DNA from: an uncultured Dorea sp.
GTDB taxonomy: Bacteria > Bacillota > Clostridia > Lachnospirales > Lachnospiraceae
Direction: 5' to 3'
Length of the DNA: 8,657 bases
NCBI GenBank assembly: GCA_910587575.1
Contig: CAJULU010000019.1
Span: 54,859 to 63,515, forward strand
Part shown: positions 5,766 through 8,657 of the stretch, in pieces
How positions within the stretch are numbered: position 1 is the first letter of the stretch
Layout: every line of letters starts with the position of its first letter
The notes under the pieces: model-generated
Told to the model about the DNA's origin: nothing
What the model saw: only the letters and a program-made list of their open reading frames with translations
Databases searched by the model: none
Translations under genes and position numbers: made by a program

Positions 5766-6695
5766 TTAGTTCAAGAAATTTTCAATAATAACTCCTTCCG
5801 CCTCTTCCTCCGTCATCCCCAGCGTCCGCAGTTTCACAAGCTGTTCATCATTAATCCGCCCGATTGCCGCCTCATGAACAATAGCTGCATCCAGATGATT
5901 CGCATTAATCTCCGGGATGGAACTGACCTGCGCATGATCCATAATAATAGAATCACACTGCACATGTGCATGGCAGCCCGCATTTCCCACCGCCTTCGGA
6001 TGGAAAACCTGCCGGGACTGCCCCTTGGCAACCGACCTTGATATAATCTGCGCCGAACTCCCTTCCCCGTTCATCTGCACTTCCATATTCGATTCTGCCG
6101 ACTGACCGTCATGGGTCATTAATTTCTCCATCACATACAGCCTGGAGTTACGTCCCATCTCCACATCCGTCTCCCTTACCGTAGAATCCACTCCCTTAAT
6201 CTGCACCGTATCCAGTGTAAACACGGCATCCTCTTCCAGATAAATCTTTGTAACCGGGTTCAGAACCTTAGCGCCGGAACCTTCCCCTTCTCCGTAATGC
6301 TTCTCCTCATAACGCACGTTGGCCCCTTTCCCCACATGGAAAGAATGAATCCCGTCATGGCGGCTCTCATTGCAACCACTGTTATGAATCCCGCAACCCG
6401 CCACAATCGTCACATCCGCCCCGTCCGCAACATAAAAATCATTGTAGACCACATCCTGCATTCCCGAAGCATCCACTACCACAGGAATATGCACCTGCTC
6501 TCCCTTCGTCTGCCCGTCTATGAAAATGTCAATCCCCTGCCGTTCTTCCTTCTTTTTAATCTTAATATGCTCACTGTCCCCATGACAGAGTGCGATGCCG
6601 TTATGCCTCAGATTGAATGCACCTTCCTGCCGAAATCCTTCTCCGTCTATCTTCTGCAGTATTTTTTCCGTAATCCTGTCCAGTAATTCACTCAT
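5766..6695 (-). CDS. SufB/SufD-family Fe-S cluster assembly scaffold, short form
   Basis: A 309-residue member of the SufB/SufD family, which with the ATPase SufC builds Fe-S clusters in the cytoplasm. The C-terminal core is conserved: QCDSIIMD (246-253) carries C247, matching the cluster-forming cysteine of SufB, and VHEAAIGRI (273-281) carries H274/E275, matching the SufB HEA motif where SufD has HGA. Further cysteines are C101, C108 and C241. It is much shorter than E. coli SufB (about 495) or SufD (about 423), lacking most of the N-terminal region, as in the minimal SufBC-like systems of anaerobes and archaea. The ATG at 6695 is chosen because AAGGAG (6704-6709) lies eight bases upstream; an in-frame ATG at 6755 lacks a site. 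No sufC is in the window: an insertion sequence begins 83 bases upstream. Confidence 0.85.
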   Translation of the reverse strand: MSELLDRITEKILQKIDGEGFRQEGAFNLRHNGIALCHGDSEHIKIKKKEERQGIDIFIDGQTKGEQVHIPVVVDASGMQDVVYNDFYVADGADVTIVAGCGIHNSGCNESRHDGIHSFHVGKGANVRYEEKHYGEGEGSGAKVLNPVTKIYLEEDAVFTLDTVQIKGVDSTVRETDVEMGRNSRLYVMEKLMTHDGQSAESNMEVQMNGEGSSAQIISRSVAKGQSRQVFHPKAVGNAGCHAHVQCDSIIMDHAQVSSIPEINANHLDAAIVHEAAIGRINDEQLVKLRTLGMTEEEAEGVIIENFLN

Positions 6696-6778
6696 GCTTT
6701 TTACTCCTTCCTGTCCCGATTTTCTGCAGGCGCCGTTTCCGCCCACATTATTCATACAGATATCCCCTAATGCAGCCT

Positions 6779-6792
6779 GGTATTGTAAAGTA
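6779..6792 (+). repeat. Left terminal inverted repeat of the IS
   Basis: GGTATTGTAAAGTA matches the reverse complement of the last 14 bases of the window at all but position 5. Directly inside it the sequence continues into a local palindrome (6782-6799). Confidence 0.8.
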
Positions 6793-6799
6793 TTACAAT
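6782..6799. repeat. Palindrome at the left IS end
   Basis: ATTGTAA and TTACAAT flank a four-base AGTA spacer. The right end has no equivalent, as its inner sequence diverges after TGTAAAGTA. It may be an extra transposase contact or an operator; it is within the IS rather than a native suf operator. Confidence 0.55.
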
Positions 6800-6856
6800 C
6801 CTATTTTTCTTAAAAACCTCATGTTTTCAGGGAATTTTTAGCTTTTTACAACTAAA

Positions 6857-6932
6857 AAAGCAATGATCCCCTATTTTCGTGTATAATGTAAGCACCACAC
6901 TCAACAAAATACGAAAGGTAAATCATTGCTTT
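6857..6932 (+). promoter_or_regulatory. Inverted repeat across the transposase promoter and start site
   Basis: AAAGCAATGAT (6857-6867) is the exact inverse of ATCATTGCTTT (6922-6932), whose last base abuts the transposase ATG. Nested within, TTTCGT (6875-6880) pairs with ACGAAA (6911-6916), next to the AAAGG that is the only ribosome-site candidate. The 5' arms lie upstream of the expected transcription start (about 6894), so only transcripts entering from outside the IS would contain both halves. Confidence 0.6.
6882..6887 (+). promoter_or_regulatory. -10 box of the transposase promoter
   Basis: A consensus TATAAT sits about 46 bases before the transposase ATG. No good -35 is visible at the right distance (6859-6864 reads AGCAAT), so the promoter may be weak, as is common for transposases. 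Confidence 0.5.
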
Positions 6933-8372
6933 ATGGATAACATTATACTATATTTACTTAAAATCATTCAAGAACAATATCAGCAAATTTGCTGGCTCAT
7001 TCTTTTTATTTGCAGATACATTCCTCTTAAGCAGTGGGCTCACGATGAACTCCACAGCCCTAAATACCAAAAGTTCCTCACGGATAAACTTCCTGTCATC
7101 AAACCATTCATCAAACAGGACTGGCAACTCTGGAACGGATACTACCTCCTCCGCTATGGCAAAGCCGTAAAACCTGTCAAACCCCAGAAAGGCAAACCCC
7201 GTAACGTTCCGACAGATACCGCCTGCCCTCTCTGCGGCGCCCCTCATGACTATATCTATGACAACTCTGGCGGCCGCGGACAGTTTAAGTGCAAGATCTG
7301 CGGGCAAACCTTTGTCAACGGTGAAAAAGTAACATCCCCGTTAAAACTACAGTGCCCTTATTGCGGGCATGCCCTAAAGCCTGTCAAAGACCGGAAACAT
7401 TTCCGTATCCATAAGTGTGTCAACGACAGCTGTCCTTACTACCGGCGGAATCTCACAAAGCTTCCTAAAGGGCTTCCGCAATCCGAATACTGGAAATATA
7501 AACTACGTTATCTTTACCGCGAGTTTTCTGTAAACTTTTTTGATATGGAACTAAACCAGCTCCCAAAGTGGGCAACCTCCTTTAGATATAAGAAAAACAA
7601 CGCCTATATCATGGGGCTGTGCCTTACCTACCGGGTAAACTTAAAACTCTCTCTCCGGCAGACCGTACAGGCCCTTAAAGAAATCCATGGTATTGACATT
7701 TCACATACCATGGTCAACAATTATGCCAAAACAGCCGCTGTCATCATCCGTCCCTTTGTAGATTCCTATGACTACAATCCTTCCAACGAACTTGCTGCTG
7801 ATGAAACCTACATCAAAATCAAAGGTATAAAAGCATATGTCTGGCTCATCATGGACAAAGTAACTCGCTCCATCCTCGGCTATCAGGTCTCAACTTCAAG
7901 AGATGTCGGCCCCTGTATTCTTACCATGCGCATGGCATTTGATAAATTTAAGGAATTCCCTGACAGAACCCTGAAATTCATTGCTGACGGATACAGCGCG
8001 TATCCGCTTGCCGCCCAGCAGTTCAAGATTGAAAAAGGCTGGGACGTATTCATCACGCAGGTGATCGGCCTTATCAATGACGACGAAGTATCCAAAAAAT
8101 TCCGGCCATTCAAACAGGTGATCGAACGCTTGAACCGTACATTCAGGGAATCTTATCGTGTCACCTGCGGTTACGGTACGGATGGCGGTGCAATACACAG
8201 CGTTTCTCTCTGGGTCGCTTACTATAACTTCCTGCGTCCTCATGAGAAATCCGGCGGCAGGGAACCGCTGAATAAAGTGGAACTGCTGGAAGGCGCTGGG
8301 AATATGCCCGGCAAATGGCAACTCCTGATCTATCTGGGCCAACAGGAACTCTTAAAGCAGCAACAGGGCTAA
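6933..8372 (+). CDS. DDE transposase with N-terminal zinc ribbons
   Basis: A 479-residue transposase. The N-terminal half holds two zinc-ribbon-like modules: C98-x2-C101 with C120-x2-C123, and C141-x2-C144 with C162-x4-C167. A helical region follows (about 225-275, LSLRQTVQALKEIHGI) that reads as helix-turn-helix DNA binding. The RNase H-like catalytic domain gives the triad D290 (AADETYIKIKG), D352 (FIADGYSAY) and E398 (QVIERLNRTFRE), then YNFLRPHEK (431-439). ADETYIKIKG resembles the IS6/IS240 (DDE_Tnp_IS240) core, but classic IS6 transposases are about 230 residues without zinc ribbons. I start at ATG 6933; the frame is open to a GTG at 6879, but that overlaps the -10 box. The ribosome site is poor (AAAGG, about 14 bases upstream), fitting low expression. 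Confidence 0.88.
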   Translation: MDNIILYLLKIIQEQYQQICWLILFICRYIPLKQWAHDELHSPKYQKFLTDKLPVIKPFIKQDWQLWNGYYLLRYGKAVKPVKPQKGKPRNVPTDTACPLCGAPHDYIYDNSGGRGQFKCKICGQTFVNGEKVTSPLKLQCPYCGHALKPVKDRKHFRIHKCVNDSCPYYRRNLTKLPKGLPQSEYWKYKLRYLYREFSVNFFDMELNQLPKWATSFRYKKNNAYIMGLCLTYRVNLKLSLRQTVQALKEIHGIDISHTMVNNYAKTAAVIIRPFVDSYDYNPSNELAADETYIKIKGIKAYVWLIMDKVTRSILGYQVSTSRDVGPCILTMRMAFDKFKEFPDRTLKFIADGYSAYPLAAQQFKIEKGWDVFITQVIGLINDDEVSKKFRPFKQVIERLNRTFRESYRVTCGYGTDGGAIHSVSLWVAYYNFLRPHEKSGGREPLNKVELLEGAGNMPGKWQLLIYLGQQELLKQQQG

Positions 8373-8431
8373 GCCCACATCTGTTCTTAGATTCCGAGCC
8401 AGAGGTAATTACCTAGCCATCCCGAAGGGAC

Positions 8432-8561
8432 CTGCCCTTGATGGCACGCCAAAACAATGCTACAATGCTGTGAATCAGACGGAGAAACTGGTATCTGTTC
8501 TTGAGTTCTTCGCCGTCGGTAAGACGTTCAGAGCATTGTTTTGGTGTGCCGTCAAGGGTGG
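8432..8561 (+). repeat. Long stem-loop in the non-coding tail of the IS
   Basis: Bases 8432-8461 pair with 8532-8561 without interruption: 30 pairs, four of them G-U when read as plus-strand RNA (8433-8560, 8434-8559, 8442-8551 and 8448-8545). The 70-base loop holds a second stem, GACGG (8478-8482) with CCGTC (8513-8517), extended by GAA/TTC. ACAATGCT is tandemly repeated at 8454-8469. Smaller structures flank it: the palindrome AGGTAATTACCT (8403-8414), TCCC-GAA-GGGA (8420-8430) and TGGC/GCCA (8559-8573). The region 8373-8607 has no supported gene on the plus strand. Confidence 0.65.
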
Positions 8562-8607
8562 CGGACACTGCCAAAATCTATCGTATCTACAATTATCAAA
8601 GTTCTAA

Positions 8608-8636
8608 TGGAGCCTATTTTTTTGACTCCAGTTTTT
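8608..8636 (+). terminator. Possible terminator near the right IS end
   Basis: TGGAG (8608-8612) pairs with CTCCA (8626-8630), followed by GTTTTT. The stem is only five pairs with a 13-base loop. An alternative stem AGCCTAT (8611-8617) with ATAGGCT (8638-8644) overlaps it and reaches the terminal repeat. Confidence 0.45.
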
Positions 8637-8643
8637 CATAGGC

Positions 8644-8657
8644 TACTTTACACTACC
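8644..8657 (-). repeat. Right terminal inverted repeat of the IS
   Basis: TACTTTACACTACC is the inverse of the left end with one mismatch. It ends on the final base of the window, so the exact boundary rests on symmetry with the left end. Confidence 0.75.

Larger units (their letters stand above)
6779..8657 (+). mobile_element. Insertion sequence with IS6/IS240-like DDE transposase
   Basis: An element of about 1,879 bases bounded by GGTATTGTAAAGTA at 6779-6792 and its near-exact inverse TACTTTACACTACC at 8644-8657 (13 of 14 positions). The right end coincides with the last base of the window, so a target-site duplication cannot be tested; the left flank is TGCAGCCT (6771-6778). The ends begin GGT and contain TGT and AAAGT, loosely like IS6-family ends. 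Inside are one 479-residue transposase gene, a 154-base 5' region with promoter and inverted repeats, and a 285-base non-coding 3' region with a long stem. The transposase frame is intact and both ends are present, so the element may be active. Confidence 0.8.

Noticed and set aside
6782..6799. ATTGTAA-N4-TTACAAT palindrome as a native operator of the suf gene
   Set aside because: It lies inside the insertion sequence, overlapping its terminal repeat, so it arrived with the element.
6879..6932. GTG start at 6879 for the transposase
   Set aside because: The GTG abuts and the frame overlaps the TATAAT box, so it would lie upstream of the likely transcript start; no ribosome site precedes it.
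1..8657. CRISPR array, toxin-antitoxin pair, phage or defence system
   Set aside because: No regularly spaced repeats, no cas, restriction or abortive-infection motifs were seen in any frame.

Overview
The window looks like chromosomal DNA of a Gram-positive anaerobe of class Clostridia, most likely a gut Lachnospiraceae. The evidence is a two-subunit Fe-S L-serine dehydratase, proteins of the DUF4474, DUF4317 and DUF2148 types, a very short SufB-like protein, moderate GC, AAGGAG-type ribosome sites and TTGnnn/TAnnnT promoters. The genus is a guess. No CRISPR array, phage module or known defence system is visible.

Layout. At 1-822 (minus) is sdaAB followed by the first 34 codons of sdaAA, driven by a good promoter at 867-895. 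At 973-2737 (plus) a membrane-anchored DUF4474 protein overlaps by 11 bases a cysteine-rich metallophosphoesterase, so the two form a translationally coupled pair of unknown role. At 2841-3389 (minus) is a ferritin-like di-metal four-helix protein, and at 3544-4665 (plus) a DUF4317 protein with its own promoter and terminator. At 4747-5277 (minus) is a DUF2148 protein with a cysteine cluster. At 5436-5518 (plus) is tRNA-Leu(CAG) with an extended -10 promoter and a terminator.

The gap at 5570-5765 has no gene. It holds a compact hairpin directly followed by GGATCACCTCCTT, the 3' end of 16S rRNA, and then the terminator of the next minus-strand gene. At 5766-6695 (minus) is a 309-residue SufB/SufD-family protein for Fe-S cluster assembly.

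From 6779 to the last base (8657) lies an apparently complete insertion sequence of about 1.88 kb. It has 14-base terminal inverted repeats (13 matches) and a 479-residue DDE transposase with N-terminal zinc ribbons. An 11-base inverted repeat straddles the transposase promoter and ends at its start codon, a layout that would silence translation of read-through transcripts. A 285-base non-coding tail contains a 30-pair stem. The element sits 83 bases upstream of the suf gene and may have cut it off from an upstream partner or promoter.

The genes are mostly short independent units in alternating directions rather than one pathway. Redox, metal and Fe-S themes recur (SdaA, ferritin-like, DUF2148, SufB-like), but no shared regulator site was seen. 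The least explained structures are the 16S-tail mimic at 5615-5659 and the RNA-like architecture of the insertion sequence.
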